This document shows, one piece after another, positions 1 to 13,872 of a stretch of 64,000 nucleotides of DNA (within the stretch, counting starts at the first letter, position 1; every line of letters starts with the position of its first letter). The DNA comes from Protonemura montana. Taxonomy: Eukaryota > Arthropoda > Insecta > Plecoptera > Nemouridae. Location of the stretch: contig OX387602.1 of assembly GCA_947568835.1 (NCBI GenBank), forward strand, positions 23,673,021-23,737,020. Direction: 5' to 3'. Under the pieces are notes generated by a model. It did not search any database and was not told the DNA's origin. It was given only the letters and a program-made list of their open reading frames with translations. Position numbers and translations under genes: made by a program.

Positions 1-1609
1 GTTCGCAATTATGATATGATAACAACCTAATATTATGCATGTAACATACACGATGCATGCAACCATTTACAATATTTCCTTTTAAGGCGCCAGTTCACTT
101 GTGAAAATTTAAACTTGTTTTAATTTTGATTAACTTTTAGTTAAAAGACATAAAATAAACTCCTGAAAGCATGACAAGAACCGGCAATGGCTGCACGGTG
201 GGAAAAACATCGCAGCGTTCTGTTATTTCGTTTAGATTTAATTACAAGAGTGGGCCGCACCAAACAACATTGACCATCAACCGTCATATATACCGGCTCT
301 CACCTACCCAAACAAGTCGCGTCATCTCGTTGCCAAGCGACACAACGATCAATGACGTCTTCCCCCGCCCCGTTGATTCATTCACACAACCACTCGTTTG
401 ACGCTTCGAGATTGATTCGTCCAGCCGGCGGTGTCAATCTGCGTCCGATCTGATAGGCGTGGTGACATGCAAATGAAAGCTGTCACCCGACGCGTTGACA
501 GCACCTGTTGCCGCGGCATGGTCACGTGGTCGCGTCGCAGCTGTCAATCATCGGTCCACGTGGACCGAATTGAAATCCGACTCCGTGTCGTTGGGAGGAG
601 GGGAGGTGTCTGGCGGGAGTCTGTCCACGGAAATAGAAGCGATCGTCGCGTTCTGCATGGACAGCTCGCGGCCCGCGCGCCTGAGCCACACGGCCTTGCG
701 AGTGCAGCAACGAGTGGCCTTGGAGCGATGCAACTGCACTCGCTGCACTGGACTGCACTCGCGACTGCATTCCATGTACTCTGCTGTGGACTCGCCATGA
801 CGACATCGCCCATGTGTCTCAGCGACAGCAAGGACGATGAATGGCGTTTTATTGCCAAGCCAGAAGCTCAGTTCGACTTGAATAGGCTTGTAGGTGTAAC
901 CACGAGAAGAGCAAAGAGGTAAAATAGCCGACTAACCCTAAAAAGCATTTGTTATGTAAAGGGAAGCTGTTAGGTCGGCCATTTTGACTCGTGGTTCTAA
1001 TCCAGAAAATAAAGCTGTACGTCTTTTTTGTCAGGAGCAATATTTTACCGACAAAGCTTCATATTTATTAATTAGTAACATTATTGAAATGCAATATCAT
1101 GGATTATGTAAATATATGCAGTTCATAACAAATGAGACCTGCATGATTTGATCATAAATGTTTATTGGTTGTTTAATACGCAGTTTTCCTCTGAAGAAGC
1201 CTCGGGAGGTGCATGCCGAGATTAACAGTTTCCAGCGAATGCACGTACGTACCGGCCACGGATTAAATAGAAACAACCGGAAAACCGGATAACTCTGACA
1301 GGATTCCTGTGGATTTGAGATAAGATAAGTGCCCGGTGATTAAACTGATTTCCCAAACAAAGCTGGTCGTGCAAATGAAGGTCATCCATCCAACACAGAG
1401 TCATCACAACGTTGCTTAACGTCCATTACCTAACAAATATAAGCCAGTGTTCCCAACACGGCTAACCGTTCCACGTTCATGTCCGTTGTCCCGGTAAACG
1501 GCAATAGCCAGCGTCTCCACGTCGCTGCTGGCAACAACGCGCGTGCGCGTGCCTTTAATTGCGCCTATCGCCGCCGGGCAATCACGCTATTATTAGCGCA
1601 ATGTCAAAG

Positions 1610-1660
1610 CACAACAACAACAACAACAGCAATAGCCGAAGCAACAGCAGAAGCAGCGCC
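1610..1660 (+). repeat. CAA/CAG-type trinucleotide microsatellite
   Basis: An uninterrupted (CAA)n stretch runs into imperfect CAG/CAA/GAA triplets. It gives Asn/Ser- or Gln-rich short frames on the plus strand, which are an artefact of the repeat and not evidence for a protein. Confidence 0.8.
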
Positions 1661-4600
1661 ATCGGGTGGGGTATCGCAAGGAGACCCGGTTGCTCGGCAT
1701 CTAGCGCAGCTGTCGTCAATGTAATCGGACAAAGATGGAGAGCGATAAGTCCCAAAACTTTTAATTCAATCGGCCCAGAAAAGCAGCTCGGAGTTTACAG
1801 ACCCTTCAGAAAAGATCGAATCTACAGATAAGACTAAATATCCTTGTAGAAATCATCGGTTGTTTTCTTTTTAATTAAAAATATGATATACTCGACAGCT
1901 TATATTCAGAATGTTTTTTTAGCTATAAATCCTCGTTCAAATTTTGATTCCTCATCGACAGAATTCGATCCTGTCTCAGCAGCTGCGTTACTTGGCATTA
2001 ACTCAGTTGTTTTATATTTTAACGAAAACAACTATAAATTCTCGACGCGACCACAACCCGGCCAGAGACCTTGCGCACCTCCTGGCGCCCTCTCGACAGG
2101 TGGCCAATAGGCATGGACCCAGCTCGTCGGCCCGTGAGCCGTGACATGCTCATTTCGGGCGTGTCTCGGACATTGCCCGTTGCACCCAGTGCATCGCAAT
2201 CGTCGAGTGCAACTTGCAACTGCAGCGAACGCGGATGTCGGCGATTGGAGTTGCATTACGCTGACGTCACGCCCTTGCGCCATGCGTCGTCGAGTGACGT
2301 GCGCCAAGTCGGCCGGCGCGACTGGTTTACGACAATCGGTGTGCGCGTCGAGAGCGTCGAGAGCGTCAAAGCGGTTACCAAGTTGCAGCTCGAGCACATC
2401 GAGCGTTGTCTTCGCAAGATTTACACAAGCAGCCACAATCTCTAGGCATTTTTTTCGATCGGAGATTTCTGGAGACAGACTTGAAACAATTACAAAATGA
2501 ATGTATTAAATTAGAAACGGTTTGCTCAATCATTAAATTTTGTAGCTACATTTTTTAACATAGCGCACATATAGCTTGCACCGCACACCGCAAACGTGCA
2601 CGAAGTATATCGGTGCACAAGTGCAGTGATCTTTGCCTGACAAGTGGGAACGCATGTGAATGATAAGACACGCAAGGCCCGTCAGGCTCCCTGTAACCTG
2701 CACGTGTCGCTGGCCTTGCCGTGCCCGCCCTGCCAGGGCACATCCAGGGTTCGCGAAGCGCACGCCGACCGCTGGAGTCTCATATCTGCACGGCGTGGCA
2801 GGGTAGTGAGAGTGAAAAGCCCCAATCGCGCACGGCACCGATGGGCTGTCGAACGAGGACGCTAAACTGTTGCGTCAACACACCTGTGAGGCGTGGGAAC
2901 GAAACGCTAAAAACTGTCTGAAGATAAAGAACTGACACGAAAAAAAAAAGACTTAAGGAAAAATTCCGCGAAGGATTTTCAATAGGCGAAGATTTCTCTT
3001 TCCAGATAGTGCCCAAGTTTCAAACAGTATCGCAGTGAAAAGCGTCTTGGCTCCTTTGCAAACATCGAGTCCGTTGTTCGTCGGATTTGTGCGAATCCGT
3101 GTGTTCGACCCTCTGCCTCGCCGGCAACGCTCACCTGTCACCAATAAATCGCCAAAATGTCGCTCCAGTTCCCCGCCTCCTCTGGGCGAACCCGACGGCC
3201 GTGGGGGGAGGGCCTCCTTCAGCCTTTGTCCCCTATGCCTAGCACGCAACAGTCGCCGATCTGTGCACAAAGCGGTCACCATTTTGCACGCCTGGCCCCC
3301 CTGCGTTCGCAGAAAGACGGCGAGGAATTCGCAAGAGTCTTGCGCAAGGGTCGTCGATGTTTTGTTTGGCGACCGCGCCGATTGAGGTGGCCGTTGAGCG
3401 GGGCCGAGGATCTACCTGGCCGGTACAGGACAATGCCGAGCATCCGCGTGCTTGCACCAGGGTGCGCTGCCCCCGGCGGGGTGGGTGGACGCGCAGAAAA
3501 ACAGAAGAGGGTCGGCTGAATATGCGAAACTTCTTGGAACCATTGGCAAAGAATGCGATTTTAGCGTCCCCTCCTCGAGTGTCTTATTTCCTTGCTGCGC
3601 GCCCCGAAGGCTGCGCCTCGGAGGCTGCGCCTTGCGAATTCCGAGAACGATATTTCAACCTACAAGAAGTGGAACGTCCGGTCAGGGAGAATCGCGCGTC
3701 AACACCGAAAACCGTCGGACAAGAGATTTGTTTTTTCGTCACCGGGGCGCACTCGCGTGCAGCATTCACACGGCTTCGACGCAGTCCAATACAGAAGCCC
3801 CGCGCAAAGCCCGCAAGATCACGCCGCTTTTCCAACTTTCCCGGCTTCCGCGTGCCGTGATGGCGGTTGGACTCCGCCCATCAGCCGAGACGCGCACGCC
3901 ACGTGACCGTCGTCTTGCGTCAGAGCAAGCCGTGCGTCGATCGCACGATAGAAAACGGCGTCGTCACGACTTGTCACGCGCGACACGGAAAGGAACGTTG
4001 ACATGAACACGTCATACCGAGAGTCACTCATTACTTCGTTACATGTGTAATGTGGAATACTTTTGAGATGACTGTTGCATCTGCATCAAGACGTTGTTTT
4101 CTAATTCAGCGCACGGCCCAATCAAATGCCAACTGAACGCGTCACCAGCTCTGCCTGTCCGAAATAACGGTCTGCAAGTCTGTGCTGCTCGCAAGAGTCA
4201 CATGTGCGCATGTTTGTGTCCGAACGATGAGTGAAAGGTCAATTCGTCCATTAATTTGTTGTTCCGAGTTAATTGTTGGATTTGTTCGCTGCGCGGCGCA
4301 CCAGCGCGCCTGGCGGGCAGCGTTCAAGTTAACACGATGCGACACTGCTGCATGGAGACTTGCATGGACCGAGTTTACCGACGGGTTCACTCTTCAGATT
4401 GCGATTACGGGCTGTTAGCCACCTTTTTTTATGAAGTGAGTTACGCTTAAATTGGTTGTATTTTGATTTTGTTGCCTCACGGACACGGAGTAATCGCCTA
4501 ACTCGCTCTTATAGCTGTATGTCGCCAAAGACATCGAAGAATCATTTTCTCGCCGGAAGGCTGCAAATCGTCTAAATTGCGAGCAATCTGGACATCATGG

Positions 4601-7600
4601 ACTTATCCGGACGGGTGGCCGCGAGCAGTTGTCGGGCAAACCGGCGTTCATTCTGCGCTGCATTCCTGCTCGTCTGGCAATCTGAGTCTACGGCGACACG
4701 AGCATGGAGGCGTTTCTCTAGCCCCGCGATCGCTGAACTCGTGCGTCGTAGCCTCATGTTGTTGTTGTTGTTTTCATGGTAAGTGCGTAACGAGCTGCGT
4801 GCTCGACGTGTAATCCAATGTACTTACGCACGAAGACGAGGTGATTAACATTCGCGTGGAAGCGTATTACGCTCGTATTTCAGCGAAAAATCGTTACTTC
4901 CTTAGCGAAACGAGAGCACGGGTTTATGAGCGGGTCGGGAGGTGGGGAACGGGACAAGGGAGGGGGTAAGTTAATGAAAGGGAACCGCGTTCGATCCCCG
5001 TTCTCAGATTTGCATCTTGTTGCGACGGAATAGAAATAGCTCATCCATGTCTGATCAACGACAGAGTGTTTGCGCGTCGTAGTAAACATCATCGCGTTCA
5101 TCGACCGTCCAATTACCGACGACTGTGAGCATCATTGCTGTTGCAAGTTGAGGACCATTGACTACCAACTCCTTGGTAGGGAAGCTTGTTACTGACAGTA
5201 CATACCCAAGGGACGATGCAGGAAGGAAGGATGCCAAGAATGGGTTGTATAATAAGCGCCGAAGGGAACACCATGATCTATCCAGCAATCCCTTCCGTCG
5301 AGGCTCACACAGAGGATGCCGGCCAAGGTTGGCATCGAACCTGGCCCACTTAACATAGCAATGATAAACCAGCAAATCGTTCTCACGATAATTACGGGCA
5401 CTTGGCCCGCGCGAGCAATTGGCCTGTCGGGTGAAAAAAAACAGCTGCCTGTCGCGACGTCAGACGGCCGATGAGGGCTCGTCGAGTGACAGTTTGGGGC
5501 GTCGGCGTCGTGCCCCTATTGCCTTCAGTCGGGGAAACCGTTGCAGTGTCCCTGTAGGATGCCTATTGCTCGGGTTCCTCCATGTTTGACATGCTTGTCA
5601 TCCGAGACAATCGCTTCGAAGTGTGTTGACCGATCTCCGCAGCGTAAACAAGCCCGTGTCAGATGACGAGCTCACTCGAAGGGATGTAGCTTTGGCTAAA
5701 CAAAACAATGCTGGACAAACGCCCTCGACACAGAGTGGAGTGTCAGAGACAAAAACGACCGCGCTGGAAATGATTCCTTCTAACATGGAGACTGAAGATT
5801 GAAGACGCGCCATGTCATGTCGAAAGACGTCAGGCAAATATCCATCTCAGATCCTGATTCCCCTAGAGTTGGAAAGCCTCATCACCGCGGTTCATCAGGT
5901 GGAGAGCGGTGGTTGGAGCATTTGTAAAGCTAAAGAAAACGAACAGCAAAGCTCTATCACCAGGACCACGGTATAGGTTGATCCTGTTTCCACGGGACCT
6001 TTCCTCTTTGCTCGCTTTCTAACAAAAGTCTGGAATATGCCTTCGGGGAGCTGACCGAACTTGTAGTCGGCTTCTGAACCGACAAGCCGTGATTGAAGGG
6101 TGGGTGTGCGTCTCCACAAGGCCGCGACGCCAATCTGCAGGCGTCGGTCTAAAAATAAACCACCGGGTTATTTGCCCCACCCCCTGCCCCCCCAACCCGC
6201 AAACCGAGCAAGGTCGGCGAAACTTTCAGGACCGCTCAACCCCCACTTGCGTTCCCATCCCGAGGGCGTTTCATTGCGAGGGCTTCTGTTGATGCCCGCG
6301 GCGCCTTTCGCCTTTCGAATAAAACGATTCCATTCAAAAGCAATGAATGGAAAACGCGATCGCGCGGTTGCATGTCGATCACCTCTACACCGAGCCAGCG
6401 AGCGAATTTGCGGACTGCCGACTTGCAAAATTGGCTGATTTTTTCACGAAACTAGACGATGCATGCCCGATCTCTCGCTCTCCACATTTTACGCAATGCA
6501 ATTTAAGGGAGTGTGGATTTGGCGCGCGAAAATCTTAGACCTATTACTATGTGCTCGACAAGGTGATAGGTGAACCAATACACAAATTGGTTTCTTATTT
6601 TCTCGACGCCTAGTTCAAAGGACGTGCCTTGTTTTCCGCCTGTCGCAAACTGACAGTGCCCAGGCTCTTGTCCAGTTAGCAAGACGTTTCAATCAACAGC
6701 GTCCTCGAGGCACCGCTGCACAATTGCGTGACGGCGCAACGACGTCGTGCGTGCTCGGCTTTTCACGCATCGCGGAGCACGACGCCCCCCCCCCCCCCCT
6801 AAACTCCACCGTCGGTGCACTCGCACTGGTCGCTAAAGACTGTCACTCAAAGGGTGTATCGCTCTTTCACCAGCAACTTTGTCCATTGTCTGTATTATTA
6901 GGTGTTGACCATCAACGTTCTATCCCCTATTTGTCCCCATACACATTTCCTCCATTTCAAAATTCAACTAGAACTTCGACTTCCTCTGCATATATCTACG
7001 TCCTCGGCATGGGCATGGCACTACTAAATAATCAAGCTTTGACAAACGCCTACCTCATTCCTGAAATACGATCTCGTAGCGCACAGGCGTAATCCAACAG
7101 GCACTGTAAACAAAACACCATCCACTTCGCAGGAGATCGCTCAAGAATTCACAAGGTTTCCATTGGTTATCAACCACTGCTATCAGCAACGCGCGGCTAT
7201 CACAACTCACGAGGCCAGTCAACTTTTCTGTGTCTACGCACTACGCACTACCCGCCACACACGCACCGCATACGAGGTCGGGAGCACGTGACCGTCGAGC
7301 CCGCGCCTTCCTCGCTCAGTATTTGTTTACAACACGCACTATGCTTGTATCTTGTGAGCCCGCACTGCGTAGCCTGGTTCACGCACTTTATCCGCGGCAC
7401 GCGTGTTCGAGTCCGGTCCAGAGTGCTCAGTGTCAGAGTGATCGCGATCCTGGTGGCTGAGTCGCGGAGGTAGCAACGTGCGTGCTCGCTCGACGCTAGC
7501 TGGGTTCTTACTGGTTGCTCGAGCGGCGCGCCCGGCTCGACGATGCTCTTTGCGTGGATCGTGGGGGGGGGGGGGGGGGGGAGGGGCACGGGTGCCAACT

Positions 7601-10600
7601 TCGAGTGAACACGCTAGCACCGAGGCCGTGGTTGGGTTGGGGAGCTACACACGGCGACGAGTTTCACTCCCGTTAGGAAGGAGAGGCTCTTTTTCGAGAG
7701 AAACAAAGGTGCTGGTGCGAGAGCCACAAAACAAGTGATCTCACGATTTGAGAACCAAATTTGAGACCGCTAATAATATTGTGTCACCTTCTAAAGCAGT
7801 GTAGCGTAAAATATGAGCATTATTTGAATTTATTTTAGCTGTAATATACATGTGTTTCATGTGACACATTGTCAAATTTTCGTATAAGTCTATTCACAAG
7901 TAATTCACACTTGTTCAATCTTGCATCATGGTTTTTCGACTCATGTCTATACTTTATCTAGCCGTAGCACTAGTTTTGAAAAAAACTATTTACTACTGGG
8001 TTTTTAACTCATTTTCCCGGCATTTCGCAACTCATGCCTGTTACTTCATCAAGAGTGATGGCAGTTGTGACAAATTATTAGTTTTTACTAAGCATCGAAA
8101 ACACCAATGGTAAATCATCTTCTGCAATACTTGACATCTCCTTAGGGCGCATTCAATCATCTGGCCTTGTGTTTTTAAAGTACAGGTATCTGAAGTTTTT
8201 TCGAACAAAGCTTGAACAAAGTCTTGAAACAGACCCGTCCAAATATTGCTCTCCCGCAGCGCTGTTCGGACGCGGTCTCCTCGCCGATAAGCCATGCTAT
8301 CTTCACGAGTAACTAATCTACTCGCTCGTGGTGACCCCGTTGGCAAAACACCACCAAAAGTCGCGCCATTCCATCTAAACGCCCCCCCTCTAGTCCGAGC
8401 CGCCACGCTCGCCGAGTGCACGATGCAACTGCAGGCGATGCACCAAGCTATGCAATGCGTGCAACGCACGTGCACCGATGCAACGAGCAGTGCGTTAGCC
8501 TGCGTGTCAGTCCGGTGACGTCGCTCTGGTCGCGCTGGTCACGAGAAGGCCGTGGGAACTACGGACAAGGTGGAGAACGACGAATCGTCACTGCCCATGT
8601 GAGCCGTATCACAAACAACCAACTAGCTCATGTGAGGATACATACCGTGACGAAAATTATTGTTATTTCCCTTTGCACCTAATCTAAATGTGCTTATCAG
8701 CGTTGCTAAATGATTAATTGCGTATATGGGTGCACGTGAGTACGTATACGTATATTATTCAATTACATTTTTATCGACGTGTTGCGTAATTTGTTGTGAC
8801 AAAAGTGTAAAGCGCGCTGAGCAAGAGCTGACAGAGCAGTTAATGCAGCGCAGGTAATTAGTCTCGGCTATCAATCAGTTAATTCTCAATTAGAGCCCCG
8901 ACTGGAGCCGAGTCAGCGACCGCGACGCGATGCTGACAGCACATGGTCTGACAATGAAAATGACCAGACGGAGTGGTGATAACCGTTCCGAGATCCGCTT
9001 TCCGAGATCTTCTATTTCACCCTTCCTCTGAGCCCCCTCCCCTCCCCCTTTCTTTGCAACTCGCACAACTTGAATCCCGCTGGACTCGGTCCACTCGGCA
9101 AACAGGTGCTAACCTTGTTAGCGTCACGTCGTCGGCGAGATAATCGGCGCACGCAATCTCTGGCGCGCAGACGACAACAAGATACGGCGCCGGCGCCTTG
9201 CGTCCAGAGATTAAGCGACGCGACGTCGTCTCGGTCGGCGGGTGGCTGACCGCACACGGAAAGAATGGTCATCGCCTTGGTCGGATGACCCGTCGACAAC
9301 GAAAAAGGTCGACGGGGTCGATGAAGAAATTGCAGCGTGAGAGCCATGGCCAGGTGGCCGTGGCTTACGTCAGCGTCGATAAATGATGGCCGCGACCAGC
9401 AATTTGACGATCGGAAACATTCCATGGGATCCAGCAAGCCCGCGGCCGATCACGGATAAGAAGATTGCGTGCAATTTTCCAGACCAAAGATATTTATCGA
9501 CTCTGACGTCAACGAGGCATTGTTTCGCCGAGGAATCGGCAGCAACCTCTTCGCAGCGGGCATCGACGCGGACCCTGCAATGTGGAGACTTCATCCCAAC
9601 ACCGCCCCGTGGACGCGCCGAGGTCGCCGAGAAGTGCGCGCCAGTCGTCGTCGTCCTTGGTCGGTCGGACCTTGACGTGGCAACGACAACAACAAGCCGC
9701 CGCTGACGGCAACGACCTGCCCTCAGCACCGGACGTGCCCTTCTAGCGCAATCTCTAAGACGGTGGCTCCGAGATCGGCAAACGCCCCCGGGGACCGCGA
9801 CTAACGACAAACCGTGAAATGGACGGAGCGTTCCACTTATCTTGCGCGCCACCGGAACCTCCCCTCTCCCCCTCTCTGCTCTCGCGATTATAGTGACCGT
9901 GATGAGATGATAGCAGTGATCGCGCACACAGTGTTTTCACGGCCAGTTAGATTCAGACTCGGCTCACCGCCGCCGAAAAGCAGCGTCCAACACCTGGCCA
10001 CCGGAGCTTCGTTATCATCCCGTTAGCCGGGAGCTAACGTCTCTTGGATACAATGCTGCACCTCGCAGACCTGTATCAAGACACAGCACCCCTGATCCCT
10101 GACAGAGCCCCCTGGTTTACACCGAATTTCCTATATCAGTGAAAAGCTGGGTGCAAACAATGAAGCCTAACGAATGTAACTGTCACTGCATGGGATCGCG
10201 CACGGTTGGGGATAAACCGGTCACTCGCCCCTATCCGCGTCGTCCGTGTTGGGATGGGGTGATGGCGGGGGGGAGGGAGGGGGGGGGCAGGTGTGTCGTG
10301 GCCGGCGACCTCGGCATGACCCGGGCACCTGCCGGGTTCGAGTGCCGGGTGACAGCGAGCCGAGCCGGCACGCGCGCACTCTGGACGCATGGGGGCCGGC
10401 ACGATCGGCATGGGCGGATGTCGTTGGCGAGCGACAAAGAATATTTCGGTCGGTGGTCACCCTAACCTAGCCTCTTGGTAAATTATAACGCGAATTCTTC
10501 GTTTTAGGTCAGCTAAGCCCAACTTTCACGTGATTGGGCAGGTATGCGATATCAACTGATTCGTACCCTGTCAAAAGTTTGCTCGACTTGAATATCCGGT

Positions 10601-10879
10601 CAATCCCCCTCAAAAGGTTTGTTGCGTGGAGATGAACGTTCAGCCATCTAAATGGCATTAACGCAATGAGTCGATTCCTGGTATTCCAGCAAGTCCTTGT
10701 GGCGCTCCAGGCAGAGGAGCACATAGCTCATAACTGGTATACGTGGCTTTGCGCGGAACGCCAGGGATGGAAGGAATCTGACGAACGACCGCGCCTAAAG
10801 CGCCCCCGTCGCTATGGAAACTCATGGTCGTCGGACAAAAGCGAGCGTTTCCCGTTGCTCGGGCTGTCTACTGTGAGAA

Positions 10880-11297
10880 CACTGGGCTGAAATAATGAAG
10901 TGGGGTTGTTTTATTATTATGAACACTACTACCGTCTCAAAAATTGATGCCCTAACGGGGACTCGAACCCCGATCTCCACCTGTCGTGGGTGTTGCTCTA
11001 GCCCATTGCTCTACCTGGACCAAGCTTTTAAAGACAATTTTAGTGTATTTGATGAGAATGACGGATCTCCAAGAAGCTGAATCAAGAGGCTGTGAATACT
11101 CACAGTCACTCTGATTCTAATGACGCTATACCACGTCACAACCATTCAATCTCGAGTGGTTACTCCAATTTGACGTTGGATGCATTTTTAATTTATGCAT
11201 CAAAAATTGGCCACCAATTTTTGAGACGGTTGCAACTGTTCATTATAATAAAATACCCCGCGTATTGCAAGCGTTTGCAATTTAAATAAGATTTCAC
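10880..11297. repeat. Foldback element with tRNA-like core, copy A
   Basis: The left arm at about 10909-10946 (ending CCGTCTCAAAAATTG) is the inverse of a right arm at 11214-11254 (starting CCAATTTTTGAGACGG). Outside the right arm is a second motif, CCCCGCGTATTGCAAGCG, followed by TTTAAATAAGATTTCA, which also appears beside the other copies. Between the arms, on the minus strand, lies a tRNA-like segment. Related copies are at 19834-19914, 42713-42892 and 49065-49295. Interpreted as a non-autonomous foldback or MITE-like repeat that has captured, or evolved from, a tRNA-like SINE; the superfamily is not known. Confidence 0.7.
10949..11021 (-). other. tRNA-like segment (not a functional tRNA)
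   Basis: Reading the minus strand there is a good Pol III B-box (GGGGTTCGAGTCCCC as a T-arm) and a D-arm-like GGGCTAGAGCAA. The anticodon stem-loop can be drawn as ACACC-CACGACA-GGTGG, but position 33 is A instead of the invariant U, and the 5' and 3' ends do not form a seven-pair acceptor stem. It is therefore a tRNA relic inside a repeat. Confidence 0.6.
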
Positions 11298-13543
11298 ATA
11301 AGTTGGGTTGTTATTTTTGCCTGCGCTCGCCTGCCCTGCATGCCTTGTTGTTCGAAATTGTTGGGTGGGCCGCCTGTGCACGTCAATCCATGGAGTTTCA
11401 CCTGAGACGAGAGGCTCTTTAGAATTCGTTGTCGGCTCCTCGCGTTTTTTGGCCCGCACCATAAACCGTTTAAAGTAAGAAACATGCACTACGCACTACG
11501 AAGGTTTTATTATTCTCATTCCGCAAAAGGTGAACGGCACCCGAGCGTGGAGGTTTAGACGTGGAGGTGCGTAGGTAAACCGCAGGATGGAAGTTGTAAA
11601 ATGAGTCGTGGCGTGGGCCCGAGTCCGCGTCCACGAGATTAAGATGAGAAATCGTGGCCCATGGCTGCAATCGCCGCCCGTTGTGGCCACCGCCAACGAA
11701 ATCGAACGCGTAAATCGGCGGACTCTGAACCCGGCGGGTCCAGTCGGTCGAGATCTCGAGCGGCGATTGCGACCACGAGCCGTGGCCGCATGAAACGTTC
11801 GCGCCGATCTTTAGGGGAACGTTTCTTTCGGGGCCCGCGGCAGGCCGACGTCGTTGCTTTTTACGACATCGTGTTTCGGTTTTAAATATTATACGATCCG
11901 TTTTTAGGAGGTAGGGTCGCGTCCGACAGCATGCTGACGGACTACAAAACAAATTCCTCACATAATTTTTGCCGGTGGCTCTTCGTCGTACCGAGCAGCG
12001 ATGGTTGGCGGACACATTGCGTCCGAAGGCTCGTAAGTCGTAAGACGTCGTTTTGTATCCGTCAGCGTGTTAGCGGGATGGGATGAATTCGCACTATAAG
12101 CGACACGCGCGGTGTTCGGTGTTGACACCGGGCAAAGTCTGCAACGAATCGCAATCTTGCGTCAGTCACTTTTCGCGTCGGCGATGTCGATGAACGCAGA
12201 GTAATTTACGTTCGTTTGGGTTGCAGAGTTCGCAGGGATGTTGCTAAATAGGTTGTTAGATTGGGTTGGGAGGTCAACTTTCGGGCTGCTTTCCTCGATT
12301 GGGGAATCTGGCACCAGACGCTTGAGAAATGTACTCTGCGAGGATGAATGATTCACAGATGCAATTAGTCTGCCTCTTGTGCACACAAACACATCTTTAT
12401 TTAAACTTTAAATGCCTCGTTTTATTAGTGGTGCTCTTTTAAACTCTGACCCAGCTTTGTTTTTGCTGCTCCCTATGCGATAGAATGATTCATTTGATAA
12501 ATCCTTATTCCTTGTTTAATACCCGTTTAGCATTTATAGTTGACTCAATCGTGCCGTCGATATGTTCGGCGCCCTTGCACCATACAAATAAACTAGGAAG
12601 CCACGTGGTGACGTGCCTGTCATACAACGCGTTGTCCCTGCCGAATGCCGACAGCCTGACATTCCGCAGCTCACAACGCGACAGTCTCGTCATCAATCAC
12701 AGCGCATCACATGACCCATTTAAAAGCCGCTAATTGTCAACATTTTCTACGCCCATTATCGCCATGACGATACTATGTTGTGTCTCAGCTTCGCGCTAAT
12801 AATCCCACACTCGAACGTTCAGCACCGACGAAACAAAGCTAGTCTGGTAATCCGGCGTTTGTTTTGATTGGACAGATTGTCGATCTGAGTCGTCGGAATG
12901 AAACCAGTGTGTGGCCATTCTGACGGACCCGTCTCCTGGATTCCTGACTGCGAATAGCCACACCTATAATGACGAGCATATGAAATGGCAAGTGGCTCGC
13001 GTCGCCGTGGGGTTGGTATAATTAGGTGCGACCGCCGAGTGCCGATTGCATTAGTCGCGCTGCCGGAACGCAGCGACGCGACACGGCCGCGAGAAAAGAG
13101 GTAGAGGCCTCTAATAATACCTGGCCCGATATCAAAGGTGCACCGGCCCACGATAGCCGACTCGGACCAACAACCGTGAGTGGTAAACAGAAACACAATT
13201 CAACGCATACCTGACGGAAATAGCCGGTCCTAGCACGGGTCAACAATGTGACGTTAGTCAGGACATGTTTTGGTGCCCGGCTTTGTTTGCGAAAAATAAC
13301 TGCTGACTTCGACCATCAACAATGAGTTGGCGTAGCATGTGGCCATGTGTGATCAGCGCTTGATGCGTGATTAGCAGGGCAATTAGTACGGTGCCAGCAG
13401 CCTGTGATTATCTTATCAGATTTCCACCCACCTCTCATCCGTTCTGTTGCTGTCGTTTGTTGTCCCGATCGGACTGGGACTGGGACTAGGACTGAAAGCC
13501 GCCCGCAGTAACCCGACTCACAAATAGCGGGGGCGTGTGACAG

Positions 13544-13561
13544 CCTCTCTCTCTCTCTCTC
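13544..13561 (+). repeat. (CT)9 dinucleotide repeat
   Basis: A perfect CT run about 310 bp upstream of the DIPK2 start codon. GA/CT tracts can be GAGA-factor-type promoter elements in arthropods, but position alone does not prove that here. Confidence 0.75.
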
Positions 13562-13872
13562 ATTTCACGACGGCGTCAACGAACTTCTTGTCAAGCCATG
13601 CGATAACAGCAACAAAATGATAACGTGTGTTATCAACAATGCAGCGATATTTTCGAAAATTTAGTACGAGCTCAGCCGCGCGCTCTAGTAGTCAACTGGA
13701 GAACCCAGATATCCGTTTCCCACATGACATGAGCACTTTGACAGTTCATGATGGCGGCACGCTGTCTGATATGTCAGGCTACGATGTGTGAAACTGGGGT
13801 GCGACAATGACTCTCTGCTTCTTTGGAGCGCGTAGTGGAAATGTTACTCGAAGCAAATAGAAACTGAGGCCC

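Larger units (their letters stand above)
1..13872. other. Long stretch without a recognisable gene
   Basis: I see no exon chain, conserved domain or RNA gene here apart from the foldback repeat near 10.9 kb. Open frames exist on both strands, but they overlap each other in several frames, are rich in Arg/Ser/Pro from GC-rich DNA, and none reads like a known protein. The region alternates GC-rich blocks (about 2.0-4.0, 9.0-10.4 and 11.6-12.1 kb) with AT-rich blocks. Small low-complexity tracts are present: CAA/CAG at 1610-1660, poly-C near 6787-6799, poly-G at 7563-7581 and a G-rich run near 10265-10290. It could be upstream regulatory DNA of the DIPK2 gene, or intergenic or large-intron sequence of a gene outside the window. 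Confidence 0.6.

Noticed and set aside
2032-2436. Long open frames on both strands in GC-rich DNA (also near 3.3-4.0, 9.4-9.9 and 11.5-12.0 kb)
   Set aside because: Overlapping frames are open on both strands at the same place, composition is Arg/Ser-rich as expected from GC content, and there is no recognisable domain or splice-linked continuation.
5275-5360. tRNA-like B-box (GGTTCGATGCC on the minus strand)
   Set aside because: No A-box at tRNA distance and no flanking repeat structure; a single B-box match is common by chance.
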